Source: Strix aluco
Lineage: Eukaryota; Chordata; Aves; Strigiformes; Strigidae
Length of the DNA stretch: 64,000 nucleotides
Direction of reading: 5' to 3'
Assembly: GCF_031877795.1 (NCBI RefSeq)
Contig: NC_133933.1
Coordinates: forward strand, 28,321,029 to 28,385,028
Below the pieces are notes generated by a model, which was not told the origin of the DNA, searched no databases, and was given only the letters and a program-made list of their open reading frames with translations. Below, piece after piece: positions 13,806 to 27,700 of this stretch (position 1 is the first letter of the stretch; each line of letters begins with the position of its first letter). The position numbers and the translations under genes were made by a program.

Positions 13806-15418
13806 TATTGCTACATGTTAAATTGAAAAGTTACTTCTTTTCAAGTCAAAATACACCCCTTATGGGTACCGCTGGGCTGTGCGGAGTCATACTTCTCAAA
13901 ACTATTTGTCTGTATAAACCAACTATATATTCATTATAGAAGACCATAATAAGTATGTCTGAAATTATGACTTTAAGGCATATCTTGCATTTCATGGGCT
14001 AACCTGCCCAACTGGGACATTGATTTTGCCAAACCAGTGGGTTGCGAATTAGCTATCAGTTTGTGTGACTCTGAGGTACAAAAGCAAACACAGAAAGTAA
14101 CTTCATTTTGCCAACATATTTTCTGTTTGGAGTGTTTGTGTCTGCGTTTTTGCTTCTAACTATTATTAAACTGTAAGTGGAAATTGTACTGAAGTGTTCC
14201 CTCTCTGCAAGCACCACTTAATGCTGTTCCACATCACCAGTCTTCTCACATCATACTCTCTCACTCTTTTTCCTGAAACTTCCAGTCTATCAGTCCAGAT
14301 GAGTTATCTCCTCTATTCCTTCCTCCTCTTTCTGTTGCAATACAGTTCCTTGCTTTTTCCCATGCTGCCCCCCGTGCTGGAGAGAAATTCTTCATCGACA
14401 CCCACAAACTTACCTCAGTGATCTTCCTTCAGTTCCCTTGCTGCTCATTAAAACTTAAACTAGAAACTGCAATACACTTAGCAGAGGTTAAACCTCAAAT
14501 ACTTTGGTATGACTCCGAATTGTGCAAATAAAACCCATCTCATTGCTGCCTCTATTCAGTGACTTCCATCTGTCAATCAGCATCCACTGCTGATTAGACA
14601 TTAAGACATTTATGTAGATATTAAACTCTCTGGGGCACAGAAAATCTCTTTATTTTATGTTTACAAAGCTCCTAACATAGTAAGGAGCTGGTCCATAACT
14701 GGTTTACATAGGCATTGGGCCAATTTATATAATTAATAATAAAAAAAATGTTTACACAAATACAACATCTATAATTCAGTTGTAGTAGAAGGAATCAACT
14801 GTTTCTATCTAAAGCTATACCAGTCATAGCTACAAAAGCTTGGAAGCCCAAGCCTTAGGATGGCTACAGATTATAATGATGTTAAAGGTCAGGGAAAAGA
14901 CTAATGCAGAAGGAAAATCTCTCCTGTATTAGAGCACTCTCCTTTGAAGTAAGAAGTGATGGCCCATCATAGGGGCAGGATGCAGGACACAACGGATCAT
15001 GAGTCTGCTCCCTATAAAATTACATACATGAAAAAATTGCAACATGGATACTATTATAAGAGATGGTCAGGACATGCTCAGCTATGTTAAAAATATACCT
15101 CTTACGTCTTTATATCAATCTAGTTTTGTCAGATATAGTTCTCATTAGTTCCTTGACCTTTTTAAATAAACATTAACTTTAATGAAACAGTGAGATAATG
15201 CTCATGCCATTGAACACTGTACTTTCCTTTCCCAAGGTAACTGTTAATTTATAAGCCATGGTTTGGATCCTTAGCTGCTTGGAAGATTAACAACAAAAAA
15301 AGTAGCAAAGCAACTACTGCTCTGTATATTATTTATAAATATGTTTAAATATTTGCCATATTAGAAGATCTGAATTAATCTGGAAGCTTATATAGCAATA
15401 ATTTTACATTAGGCTGTT

Positions 15419-15490
15419 AAAAGGTCCTTTAAAAGACCTTTTAGATCTAAAGATGCTAAAATGATATTTAAAGATACTTTTGTATCATTT
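15419..15490. repeat. Two adjacent perfect inverted repeats
   Basis: The first hairpin has 8-bp arms AAAAGGTC (15419-15426) and GACCTTTT (15435-15442) around an 8-base loop. The second has arms AAATGATA (15459-15466) and TATCATTT (15483-15490) around 16 bases, with a competing inner pairing of GATAC and GTATC. The surrounding sequence is a TTTAAA-rich stretch. No transposon family was recognised. Confidence 0.75.
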
Positions 15491-15650
15491 AAAGGTAAAG
15501 ACAATAAGTCTATAAATTATAACCTTGATATTACTCAGTCAGACTCCCTCTGAGTTACATGAGTTGAGTAGAGATATAAAATCAGATTCTGGAGTTTGAG
15601 CCAGAAATTGTAGCATATTATTTTTTATGCTCATGGCACATAAAAAAAGG

Positions 15651-15668
15651 AAAAAAAAAAAAAAAAAA
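15651..15668. repeat. Poly-A tract (18 A)
   Basis: A run of 18 A preceded by AAAAAAAGG and followed by GGAGG, making an uninterrupted purine tract of about 30 bases. Confidence 0.95.
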
Positions 15669-18022
15669 GGAGGCATTTCTGCTGTGGCTGACTGCTCCAG
15701 TCAAAATATTTACAAAGCTATTTAGCAAAGAACTTATTGACTAAGGTGAAGTCTAATTTAGCATATTTTACATTCCTGTACCACACTTCATAATTTTTCT
15801 CAATTCAGTAAAACTGAAGGATTTAAAACAAATAATCCAGGGATTTGTATTTCTGTCTAGGTAAATATTTTTAGCTATTTCTTACAAAGCAACTTTTACT
15901 TTTGTGTTTAAAAATTAACCCCTATGAAAATTGGTCTTTCAGAAGATTATCTACTGGTTGAGAGACTCTTAACACCCTCCATGTCCTGATGTTTCACTGG
16001 GCAATCTTCCAAAAGAGATTTTAAATTATGTATTCTCCAACAAGCTGATTTACATGAAAGAACAACTGGTGAGTAAAGAGAAGAGTGAGTCTAACAGAAG
16101 CAATGTGAAAATGTGGAAAAACTGGAAGCATACAAAACTGAAAAGACTTTGGTAAATGCCACCACACCTCAAAGGGCCTTCTGTTTGGTAAACAAATGGA
16201 TAGCTCCTCTCTTTATGGTTTGTGTGTCAAAATATAGTTTCTCTAGGCCCTATTCAAAAGCCAGTTCAGCTCACAATTTGAGCAGAATAATGATCAGGCA
16301 AAAGCAGCACATAGTTTTCTGCTGGATTGGTCAGCTGGTTCAGCTCAAGGGAAGGCTCAGGTCCACGTAAAAGCATCTGGATCTGTGCATGGGGGGGAGA
16401 ACAGTTCTTAGGTCAGTTTGTGAAATTTCAGTCCAAGTCAAAGCCTGCTGAAGTCAATGAAATTCTACAGATAACTTCATCCTAGTTCTGTATCAAAGAC
16501 TAGAACATCATATTCATGGTGCCTGCATCAACACGTAACTTGCAAAGTAGCCACTATATATTTCTCTAAGTGTACATGACCAGAGTTCCCTCTGCAGTCA
16601 CAGAAAGCAGGTACAATTAGTAATGTGAATGGTTTTCAGCCCCTCTTTATTAGTATTTTTAAATTCTAGAGATTCTATTCCAAAATTGATATTTTATTTT
16701 CTTTTTAAAATTCTGGCTCAGCTGAGAGATTTTCTATCACTAGACAAAATGAGAGGATGGTGAAATCCAGCGGAGAAGAGTAGGTGTCCAACCGAACAGT
16801 TCATATCACCATGTCCCAATTACCTTGTGAGCAATCAGCCTTTTCCCACCATGGGGTAACTGAGCAGGTCCCAACTCTAACATTTAAGGAACAGCAGCCA
16901 TTTCTACAGACACTTCAAAGCACACCTCAGAAACCCTTCCCCCAAAGCCGATTTGCTTCTCGGGTCGTGTAAGACTTTCAGTGCCAGAAGCCCCTTCTGG
17001 GGGGGACTGTGCCATCCTCACACAGATGGAAAGGTCCTGTCTCTGTCTCCCCCCTTACCCTGCCCTGGCACACTCACTGTGCTGTTCAAGGGACAGGTCA
17101 CCATTTGGGAAGGGAGAGTAAAAGCCAGTCAACATTCCTGACTCATTACTAACTTTATGGCATGGGAAGAGGGTGGAGGTTGTCAACCTTAATTAATGCA
17201 TGTTTTAAAAGCACTTTGCATTCCTTGCCTGACATGTGCTTCACAAAAGCCAAGACTCGTTGTTGTTAATAACAACTCACAATATAAACACACTTGGCCT
17301 GATTTTCCTCTTGCTCACAATAGGCTTCATGCTTGTTTAAGTTTTGAGTGGGATGGAATAAGCAGGCTTTCTGCGGTCAGTGCCAGAGGAGGCTCTAAGA
17401 GGTGGCATACAAGAACCTCCAGAAGAAAAGCCAGCAGGAATAAAAAAAAAAATATCTTGGTTAAGTGCTCCTTGAAGGCTGAGCATGGAATCAAAACAAC
17501 ACCAATTGTATAAGCCTTTGCCTCTGTGAGCTTCTTAGTCACTTGAGTGAAAAATCGTCTTGTTGGGAAAATTATTTTTTCCACAAATGCTTTTTTCCTT
17601 TTTAGTGTGTCAAACTGCTTATGATACAGCTAGAGCTAGAGAGACATCAAAGAAATTCTGCTGAGATGCTTTGATCAGAAAAAAAAGCCGAAAGAAGGAA
17701 AAAAGAAAGGAGACATGGCTCATCAGCTTGGATCCTGAAACACTTTTCTGTAAAGCATTAAGATATTTGGAGAGGAAAAACACCCCACCAAACCCTATCA
17801 ATTTCTCAAATCAGTCCCAGAGGTTATGAGCTTTAATGTTCTGCAAGTCACAGGAGGCCCTTTAGTTTGTCCTTGATCCTTTCAAGTAGCTGGAAATGAA
17901 AACATGGTGCAGAAGCTGTGGCTTCAATTAGACATAATATCGAAAAAAAGGTTGATAGCTCTTCCTTGCTAATGAGAAAAAAAAGCAAGTGCTCTGGAAG
18001 AATGCCATCCCACCCTGCCAGC

Positions 18023-18065
18023 TGACGTCAATAGGGCAATCACACACATCTAAATATTATAAAAG
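18023..18065 (+). promoter_or_regulatory. CRE plus TATA-like motif cluster (possible promoter or enhancer)
   Basis: A full palindromic cAMP response element TGACGTCA (18023-18030) directly overlaps an E-box CAGCTG. Twenty-seven bases downstream is TATAAAAG (18058-18065). CRE sites about 25-60 bp upstream of a TATA box are a known arrangement in activity-regulated promoters. No recognisable exon follows, so this may be a distal element or coincidence. The CpG inside the CRE is notable in CpG-poor surroundings. Confidence 0.25.
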
Positions 18066-18570
18066 TCAGGGTAACTCACAAACATATTTTGCACCTTTTT
18101 CCTCTACTGACTGGCTCCTTCAGAGATAAGCTAAATCTCTCCCTTTTCTTAGCTAAAGAAGTTTTTGATGTTTTTCTCTCATCTTTTTAGCACATCAGAA
18201 AAATCAGTTAGGAAGGTGCTAGTGGGGTTTTTTTGTTTAGTTGGGCTTTTGAAAAAGTTTTTCCCCCTCCTCCCCTAATTTACAAATTACACCAAGGAAC
18301 CAAACCAGCTACTTCTGAAGTCACTGTTATCCTGACTGGTAACATTGCTCTAATATCAGAGAAGAGGTCTTTAAACTTACTGACAGAAAATATTAATTTA
18401 GGAGAGGAGACACGTGAGGGAGCTTATATATCAGTTTCAGTCCTCATTCTGCTTAACATGGCTTGTTGCTGTGTGCAGATATTTAAGACCACATAAAGCA
18501 CCTTCCTTTACTTTTATTCTTCTCCACTTAAGTCAATTTTTTGTTTGAAGAGCAGAAAGAGCTTTGGCTT

Positions 18571-18590
18571 AAAAAAAAAAAAAAAAAAAA
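18571..18590. repeat. Poly-A tract (20 A) with CAA-rich tail
   Basis: Twenty consecutive A followed by CAACAAACAAACAG. No source element was recognised upstream. Confidence 0.95.
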
Positions 18591-20718
18591 CAACAAACAA
18601 ACAGAAAAGCCACAGAATTGGAAATGAAAATTACAGAGTTCTTATTCAGTTAGGCCAGATTCTGATACCACTGTCAGCCTGTATGAGTGCCATGGCAAAC
18701 AGGCAGCCTGAACTCATAAGTTAATATGATGAATGACAACCATGCCAGCTTGGATCTCAGGACCATCAGGCTCCATATCCATAAGATCAGAGTAACAGCA
18801 AGGCTGATGCAATGGCTCCATACTGAGGTGCCATATGAAATACCTAAATGTTCTAGTCTACAGTAACCACCTTGCAAACACCCCTCCACTATACAGTTGG
18901 TCTCGGAAAAGGGCCAAGAACATGAACATATGACTTTTTTTAATTATCATTACTGTAGCCCCAAGTAATCAAATCTCTTTCAGTTAAAAGATATTGACCT
19001 TTCTTATATTCAACCAGAGAGTATTAGATTCAGTTATGTTTTCCTTCTACATATGCAGAAAGAAGTATTTTCCTAGCAGTAAGCATTAATAGCTGGGAAG
19101 AAATAGCGTATTTGCTTGGAAGTAACTTTGCTTTAAGCTATTTGTAATTTAAATAATGTATTGGTTACTGTGATTGTTATTCTAAATATGATGTAACTGT
19201 TACTATGATATATTTTAAATATAATGTAAAATACACAGGATACAATGATGCTTTTGAACAGTAGCTCACAGCCAGTGTTTCACGCCTCATTGTAGGGTGA
19301 AGTGCAATTTGGTACAGGGTGGGAAACTGAGCTCAGCTCTTCATCAACACCTTACATGTTGCTCAAAGATGAGATATGCCTTGAACCAGTCAGGTCTCTT
19401 TTTTGGAAGGCAAAAGCTTCAGCACAGCCCATCAAGCAAGGCCTTGCTCCCCCTGGCACCAGCCACTACTGCTATCTTCTCTGGTGAGCAGAGAAAGAAG
19501 TGGAGGAGCACAAAATGATCACCCTGAAGTCACCCAGTGACATCCCAGTGACTTTTAAGCTCCTGTACCTAGGCAGAGTGGCCACCATTAATCCCACTGA
19601 ATTTAGTTCTGTGCTTTTTTTTTTTCCTTTTCCCTTTTTGTACATTTTGTTGAATTGAGGACTGTGAGATATTCTTCATTTTGTGGCATTGTGTAGCAAA
19701 ATGTTCAGGATCCTTCAAGGCTTGCTATTTTAAAAGGAGAATTTACCAGTGAGCCAAAATACTTGCTATTTCCTCAAGTGAGGCTCAACTAAAATAAATA
19801 AATAAAACACACACGCTCTCAGAGCATTATGTAATTCAACTTCTTACAAACAATTTGTTCTCAGAGCACCACACACACTTTTTGCAAGACTCCTAGCCCA
19901 GGTTGCTCACAGAATTGCATAGCTCTAGCTGTTATAACAGAAGGTGTTGGGGAACTTTCCAAAGACCCTACTTTTGGTTAGCTATAACTTTGCAAAACCC
20001 TAATCACTTTATGGATTTTGTGCCAAGGATGCAGGCTCCCTAGATCCTATTAAAAGTACCTTTAAGAATCATTTGTTTGCAGGTAATTAGTAGAGACTTG
20101 CTGGACCTTGACAGCTAAGATGCCTGAAAGTCTTACTGAGCATACGGAGGCCATGCATAGTTCTTCCTGTTGAATAGCTTGTACATGCATTAGGCTAAAA
20201 CCCAAGCAGAGCATGCTCTAGCCCCTCACAACCCCTTAATGCAATTCCCAGAGTAGTGAAATTTCTGTGCAATTTACAGGCCTCTTTTTTTCGTATACAA
20301 TGAAAAAGAAAGATGGGAAAACTGGTTCTGGGGAAAGCTCTACCTCTTTCACAGTTTTCCAAGCTCTTTATTCATCTTCATACCCTCCCCTGCTCCACCC
20401 CATAAGGCAGTGCGAGCATAGTTTAGACTCAGCAACTTCTCATTTTATAGCTAGAATAGGTAAAAATTCATCATTTTCAGATGCTGAGACTTTGAAGAAG
20501 AGGTCTTTTACCCACAACACTCAGGCCCTTATTTTGTACCAGTTAAACCAATTTAAAAGTTGTTGTTTGTTGCATTTTCACCAAGACATACCTCACAGGT
20601 AACCATCAGAGACTTCTAGCCACCACAGACTTCTAGCGTTACAGATGTGCAGATTCTCTGAGCATTGTGGCAATGAAGCTGCACAGAGAAAACCAGGGAT
20701 AGGTTCGAGCTATTTTAA

Positions 20719-20734
20719 TTAATAATAATAATAA
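20719..20734. repeat. (AAT)n microsatellite
   Basis: Short trinucleotide repeat of AAT units followed by an A run. Confidence 0.85.
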
Positions 20735-22064
20735 AAAAATACTCCCCCAAATACATATCCCTTGTTTCTTATTCCTGAGCATTAAAACATTGAGTGATTC
20801 CAATCAGCCATTTCAAAGTATATGGCCATCATTGCTCTGATTCTGCTCTTTGGGAGGGACAATAGCTACACAGGTATAGTGACTACTGACAATGCTCTTT
20901 AGCTTATAAAAAGAAATGGAAACTGAATGGTAAGAAATCTTCTCTTATGGATAGCTGCTCTTTGATGAGAGAACATTTAATTTCAGATAGAATAACTGGA
21001 GCACTTCTGCTATAGGGGACCTTCCTTTTCACCACTGCATATGGCAGAAAAAGAGGACAACAATTAGGGATTCTTTTTAGGAAAAATGTTTAAGAAGGTC
21101 ACTTGAAATTGTACCTTAACTTTTTACCCCTAAGAATAATATCACTACATCTGTAAAATCTCTTCAGATACGCAGGTGGAAAATTCTGTAAATAAGTTTT
21201 ATAAATAAATCAGCTTTCAGAAATAATTAACCCTCCTCCATCATTCATTCTTTTCAGGTTTTGAAGAGAAAAATAATAAAAAGTTTTAGTTACCCTCAAG
21301 CAAAGATGTGGGGTTATGCTAGTGGTATTCTCAATTTTTGATCTTGACTGCATCTCAGCAAACCTCAAAAAAAGTTTTAAAAAAGGACTGAAAAATAGGG
21401 AAGACAGCAGTCCCATGAAACCCTGGAGAGTTGCACATTCACAGCTCATATGGTGTAAAGGGCAAGCTCAGAATGCCTTTTATTAAGCCTGTCCTTAACT
21501 ATTAAGGAACAAGGTAGTATAAATAAGGGAGAGGGGATGATGTGCTCAGATCTGCAGCATTATTTATACCTTTCATGTCTAAACACATCATTGTATGTTT
21601 AGTTTTTCAGATCACATTAATTAGCAGAAGTTATGGTTAACTCTGCAAAAGGCTTACTAGCAAAAGAGCTGAGCATAATAGTTTGCAAATGAATTGTCAG
21701 CAACTAAGCTAACAAATTGGGGGTTTTTTTTGCAATTCTACAGGAGAAATAACTAACTGGATTAAACGGTCTTCACTGAAGGATCTTAAGAAATACTACT
21801 TTAGCAAGAAACTAGCAGCAACAACGCAGGCGCCATCATCAAAAATGCTTTAATTAGAAGCGGTCACGTAGTCTTTTAAAATTGTTCTGGATTTCAAAGA
21901 AAGCTCTAGAGCTAGATCTGAAACAAAATTTGGTATTTGTATACTTTTAAAGTTGGGGGAATTCAATTTGAAGCCAGACACAATCAGGTAGGTTAACTAT
22001 TTAAATAAAGCATGACCTTTTTTCTTCCCGCAGCACAACAGCGAAGAATAGTTTTAACTGAATG

Positions 22065-22089
22065 AAGAGGAGACAATTCATCTCCTCTT
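22065..22089. repeat. Perfect 9-bp inverted repeat, 7-base loop
   Basis: Arms AAGAGGAGA (22065-22073) and TCTCCTCTT (22081-22089) flank the loop CAATTCA. The pairing does not extend far enough beyond the arms to resemble a microRNA precursor. Confidence 0.8.
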
Positions 22090-23316
22090 GAATGAAAGAG
22101 ATCATATGGTATTTTATTTATATATACATTACATTAGCATTTCATTCAGTATTATGTAATACATTGTATGATGTGTATATATTGCACTGTTAAAAAAAAA
22201 TAAATCTGTTATAACATAGAAGGGTTTAGCTAAAGTTTGCACCCATGTCAGTTGGGCAGGTACTTCAAACTAAGCCTCTCCTCTCCAGCAGATAAATAGA
22301 AAACCTAAACAACTAACCTTCAGATGACTGCAGCTCAGAGACATTAACCCTACCTGGTATGATAAATACAGGTCAACAACCAGCAGTGTCTTTCCAAGAG
22401 CTTTTTCCCCCACCTGCTTTCTTTCAGACTCTTCTGTCTGTGAAGAGGAGCACAAGACTTATTTTTCATTCCTTACTCCAAAATACAGAACAAATCTTTA
22501 AAAATGTCACTTTTTAGTAGGACTTCCATTTAAGATTATTATTTTAGCTTCATTTACTGTTAGATAAGCCTTGATCTAATTTTAGTAAATTGCTGCAAAA
22601 CTGCTATCTCCAGACACATCCCTGGAAGGAAAGTCACATGTTATGTCACAGATCCTTCGATGAGGTCCACAGCACACAAATTACTTCAGCCATCTTAACA
22701 TACACAGCTTATTGCTACGAGAAACTTGCTCTTCATTTACAGTGCAACCTGCAGAAGTCCTTAGGGAAACCCATGAAACAGCAGTTGATTTACGTGACTT
22801 CCGCCACATCATTACAGCCTGCAACTGGTGAGCACATCTGCAGTAACACAAAATGAAAGCTTATGCTTTTGTAATGTATGCGGCTTTTAGGGCAGAATAA
22901 GTGAAATATTGCAACTGTGACAAAGATTTTTGAAGTTTAATTGTTATTCAGATGTCAAAAGAACTCTCACTTCTAACATAGTGGGACACTTGCATCTTGG
23001 GCAGTTCTTCATCTTCCTCTGAAATCTCACATGGGCACATTGTTTGACTTTATCTCTCTGTTTTCTTATTTTGTGTCATAAACAGTGATCCAGAATGCAA
23101 TTCCCAAGACATGCAACTTTCATTAAATAAATGTAAATTTTCAGAAATAAGCAGATAAAAGTATACTTGCTTAAAATGATTTCTAGCAAGAACTAAATCC
23201 TGTATCTAGGCTACATAGACCTGATTTAGAAGGTTTTGATCATTTACGACTCCAAAAATGACTTCAATAATTTGATTTCTTTGCAAGGTGAATAGAATGT
23301 TTCCTTACTTGAAAAG

Positions 23317-23344
23317 AAAAAAAAAAAAAAAAAGGGGGGGGGGG
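23317..23344. repeat. Homopolymer junction, 17 A followed by 11 G
   Basis: A17 (23317-23333) passes straight into G11 (23334-23344) inside a longer purine tract from 23311. The G run can form G-quadruplex-like or slipped structures, and the exact length may be an assembly or polymerase artefact. Confidence 0.9.
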
Positions 23345-24762
23345 AGGATACATTTCAACCAAAATAAGTATCTCCAGGGCACACTGCTAGAACTCAAAAT
23401 AATTTTTTAACAAACAAATATAAATTATTCTGCTGGCTACTTATGAAAGCCAACAGAAAAAAACAAGTCATTCTTGTCAAATTGTTGATGTCCACTCAAG
23501 AATTATGTGTACAGTAATTAAATTTAAACTTCAAAGCTTGAAGAAAAACCCTGCATATCCTTGAATAGTCCAGCTCTTAAGATTACCAACTATAAATATA
23601 AGAATAAAACACAGAAGTTGTACTGCTTGTCCCTGCAGCTAAATTAAAAGCAGAATGAGATACTGAATTAGTAAATCCAATGACATCAACATATAGTCCC
23701 TGAGTTTAATCAGATGATCATTAGGAGGCAGCAAATTGATTCCCATCTCAATAGAAACAGAAATGTTTTCAAAACTTTTTTTAAAAAAAAAAAATTGGTA
23801 GGGAAAATACCTCAAATCAACAAAAATAAAAAAAAAAAAATCCATGTATTAACACGTTCTTAACCTTTCTAAAGAACGATGTATGTTCTGGGTTTTATCC
23901 TTGATTAAAACAGACATGCCATACAGGCTCCAGAGAACAGTAGGTACACTCAGCTGAACTTCTAACTCTTTGGTTCAAAGGATATCTTGACATTAAGCAC
24001 TGAAATATAAAAGCAAAACCAGTCAACAGCAGTGAAAGCCCACTGTCACTTTAGCATGATTTTCAGCTAAGACAGCTTTGGCTGGCTGAGACCAAACTGC
24101 AGAAGGACACCTCTTTTTGCAACACAAGATGAGTGTTGATGACTGAGATTCTTCACTACTACAACAGTAAACCAAGTCCTGCTACGAATAACTAGGACAC
24201 TGCCAATTTGAAGACAGGACTGTGAAAGCATCCTAAGGAGCAGTGATCCTTAAAACAGAAACAAAAATATTTCTAATTTTGTGTTGTTTGAAAACAGAAT
24301 ATATTTTCTATTGTAAGATTTTTATGTTGTTTCATATAATCTCAGGTTTTGCAGAGAGGGGATTTAAGCATAGTGTCAGCATAGTTACATGCAGAAGCAC
24401 TGGAAACATGATTCCACTGCTACCAGACATCCAGGCTACCTCCTAGATTAAACAGGTAGTTACATATTTACATTACCATCCCCTGGTAGAGTGAGTTGAA
24501 GATTCAAAAAAGAAAAAGCAGGTTTGACCAACATCTGTAGTTTTGGTACCCTAACAAAAGATTGGCAGTCAGAGATGAAAAGCCTTATTTTACCCAGAGA
24601 GCAAGAACAGCACAGACAGTGGTACTGGAAGCTTTCCACGTTGTCCTACCCCCCAGAAAATACAAAAATAACAAACAATTTTGAACAAAACCACATTGCT
24701 TATTAATTTCAACTCCTTCTTCTCCCCTCACCAATAGACCTTGAGCACCCAATATAACATCC

Positions 24763-24787
24763 ATAATAATAACAATAATAATAATAA
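24763..24787. repeat. (AAT)n microsatellite with one AAC interruption
   Basis: About eight trinucleotide units of ATA/AAT, interrupted once by AAC. Confidence 0.9.
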
Positions 24788-27700
24788 CTATAAAGTATCT
24801 TTCCTTTCCAAAGCAGCATAGCCAGTAGTAAATCATAGAATGGTATTGTTCCTGAACACCAATGTCTTTGTCTTTTCTGTCTTGAGGATCTCCTCTTAGT
24901 TAAAAGTAAGTGACTGAGCAGGGTAGACACAGGATTTACTGTCAATCACACCATTAAGAGAAATTTTGATGACAATTTCAGAGGTATAAAAACTTTCCCC
25001 GAAATGTCTGGCATCTTCAAAACCACTGTACTATAAAGAATTTCCTTTTCCTGCATGACCCTTCATTTTTAAGAGCAGGCAAGCGAGGCTTTGATACAAA
25101 TAGCACAACAGTTAAATTTCTGTAATCAGTGTGCTGTATTGCACTACTCAGAAATATTTCATTATTTCTAGAAAATAGCTCCAAGAAAATAAGGAGCATA
25201 GTAAGGTTTAACTGCCTCTTTAGTCCCTTGATTTGTCTGTGGATATCTTGTGAACAGAGCTGTTTCTTTTCTAGCTCCAAAAGTTTTTAGCTCTGACTAG
25301 GTAAAGCAGCTACAAATGAGATCTGGAGGCCAACCAAGTTTAGTAGAGCCCAGATTTTGCCCCATAAAAAGTGGCCAGGGTATCTATGTATTTTCACATC
25401 AATCAGAAACAACAGAATCAAGACTAGGTGAAGAAAGAAGTGACCATTTTTAACCTTAGTTTAGGCTTCATTTTATCTAATCTATAGTAGTAGGGTGAAA
25501 TGATCAGATACTTCTACAGTTAGCGTGTCATTCAAGCGCTTACATGCCATTTAATTTTGAGGAAAGTGGGTGAATAAAGGTATGACTCACATACAGATGG
25601 ACTGCCTCTTTTCAAGAGTCCCCTTCTGGTACTGGTTAACCTAAAGGTAGCTCCAAATGAAGGTATAGATTTCTCAAAGGCATCGCCAAAAGCCTGATGT
25701 AAAGCTCACAGATGTGAAAGATGTGACACATAATGACATTCGATCCACACAATCCATAATGGATTTTATCAGCACTTCTGAATGCCCAGAAACGCAGGAT
25801 GTAACTGATCTCATATTTAATTCCTACTAACTTGTCTGACTGAGCTAATTAAAACAAAACTTGGAAACCAGAGTCAGCATGCCAGGACAGCAGCAAGCTG
25901 AGTAGGTTTGCAGGATTTATTTTTACTTGTAGTGAGTTTAACAGGATAATTACTCCAGAGTTTAAAAAAGTCACTGAGGTTTGGGTGAAATTTTGCCAGG
26001 CTTTAGGTTATACAAATAAAGAATAATTTAATTATAGTTTAGAAAGTGAACAGATCAAAGAGGATGTTGTTTACTGCAAGCTTCAATAATTTCATTCTTT
26101 AACACCCTTTTCGCTATTGGCAGAAACAGAACTACATAAAGCTACATTTATGGAGACTGGCTGTTTGCTGAAAATCTGATGGTTCCCTCAGATCCTGGCC
26201 TGCTATCATATTGTTGCATTTTTCATATAAAACAACAATTACCCTCTTTCCATGGTTCAGTTACATTAATTTCTAGTTAACATTAGTGTTTGTGTACAGC
26301 AGATACACTTAAAAAAGCTGTGGTTCTTTTTGGAGCTGTACTATTATCGAGACCATATGGCCGTTATGCTGGTGGTGTTTCCTCTTTTGTCCTCTCCTCT
26401 TGACAAAATAATTTATCTTTAATGTGCTATCACTCTTCAGAACTGACCTGAACACTGGTTTATTTTTATCCCCTCAGATGCAAACAACCTCACAAATAAA
26501 AGTCAAGGGAATAGATGTTACAAAGGTAAAACTTTAACAGAGTTCTCCACTCATCCCTCTTTTTCTTCATTAATATCAAGATTACAGCACAGTTTGAAAG
26601 TAAACAATGCAAACATGTTATAGATCATATATGTTTGTCTGCTGTTACACTTCCACTTTTTAGTGCCATAGCATTGCCTGTTATTGGAATCACGAAGAAA
26701 GACCTTATCTCTCAGTCACCAATTTCCAAAATACAGTTTTTGTTGTTTAACCTGATTCTGTCGAAGGATTTGCCAATAAGGGTATGCAAGTAATATGCAG
26801 GAATTAAATTCACTGAACTCCACAACCAAGCTCTATATGACCACATAGTTAAATTTTTTAGACTATCCGTTATGGTGGCAGGGGGAAAGCAGCCTTGTGG
26901 ATATCAGAGGACTGAAGCTGGGGATTTCCTCAGGCCTTTGTAGCAGGACAGAATTAACTTACAGTTTAATTTCTTTACAGAGCATGACTCTGCATCTCCT
27001 TTTATAAACAATCTTAAATTGATTGCCAGTAGTTTGACTATATATTAAGGCTAATACATAAGATACATCATACAAGAATAAGAAATTTACATAAAGATGG
27101 GTCATAGAACAAGACCAGATATCCAAGGTCTACAATAGGAAAAAACCCTCAGATCTTCTAAAATTAACAGAAGAAGCATATACGCAACTGCTAAATTTCT
27201 AAATATTTTTAAGAGAGTTGTATATTGCTGATAAAAAGTCTAGTTTAAGAAATCTTTGATGACACGCAGAAGAGATCTGACATGTGACAGTGGCTCAGTG
27301 GTGCAGCCAAGCATCTTATATCTGCCCTGGAATGTTCCTCTCTGGAGTGAGAGCACAACGCCATGCCACAAAAAAAGCAAAAGTTGCTGTTCATTGTTTT
27401 TCCTGGTAAGAAAGAAGGGGGAGAAAAAAATAAAAGAAGGAGAAGAGGGGAGAAAGAAGGCTTGTTTTATTGTTGGGCTAATGTTACAAAGAATGCAGTA
27501 TGCCTCCTGTTGTTAGGATGCAGGGCCTTCCGTGAAGGAGTCATCTTTGCTGTGGTCTTGACATAAACACATTTCTCAGTTTTACTTCTGGGGAGAGCGA
27601 CCTGGCAGCAGCATCCTTCATTTTGAGCACAGGCCATTCTCTTAACCCTTGGTCTGATGATTCTTCCACTGCTTTCACAAACACATTTTAATTCATATTT

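Larger units (their letters stand above)
3216..18022. other. Intergenic, no gene recognised
   Basis: A long AT-rich non-coding stretch. It contains poly-T (5542-5558), poly-A (13788-13805 and 15651-15668) and two adjacent hairpins at 15419-15490. No open frame exceeds about 120 codons and none resembles a known protein. A 3244-3492 frame on the plus strand ends in a hydrophobic run but has no ATG. I see no CR1 3' end, tRNA-like or splice-bounded exon structure. Confidence 0.6.

Noticed and set aside
20430-20500. Possible second MIR fragment (TTCTCATTTTATAGCTAGAA)
   Set aside because: Only a short match to the TTTTACAGATGAGG core, and the flanks do not follow MIR.
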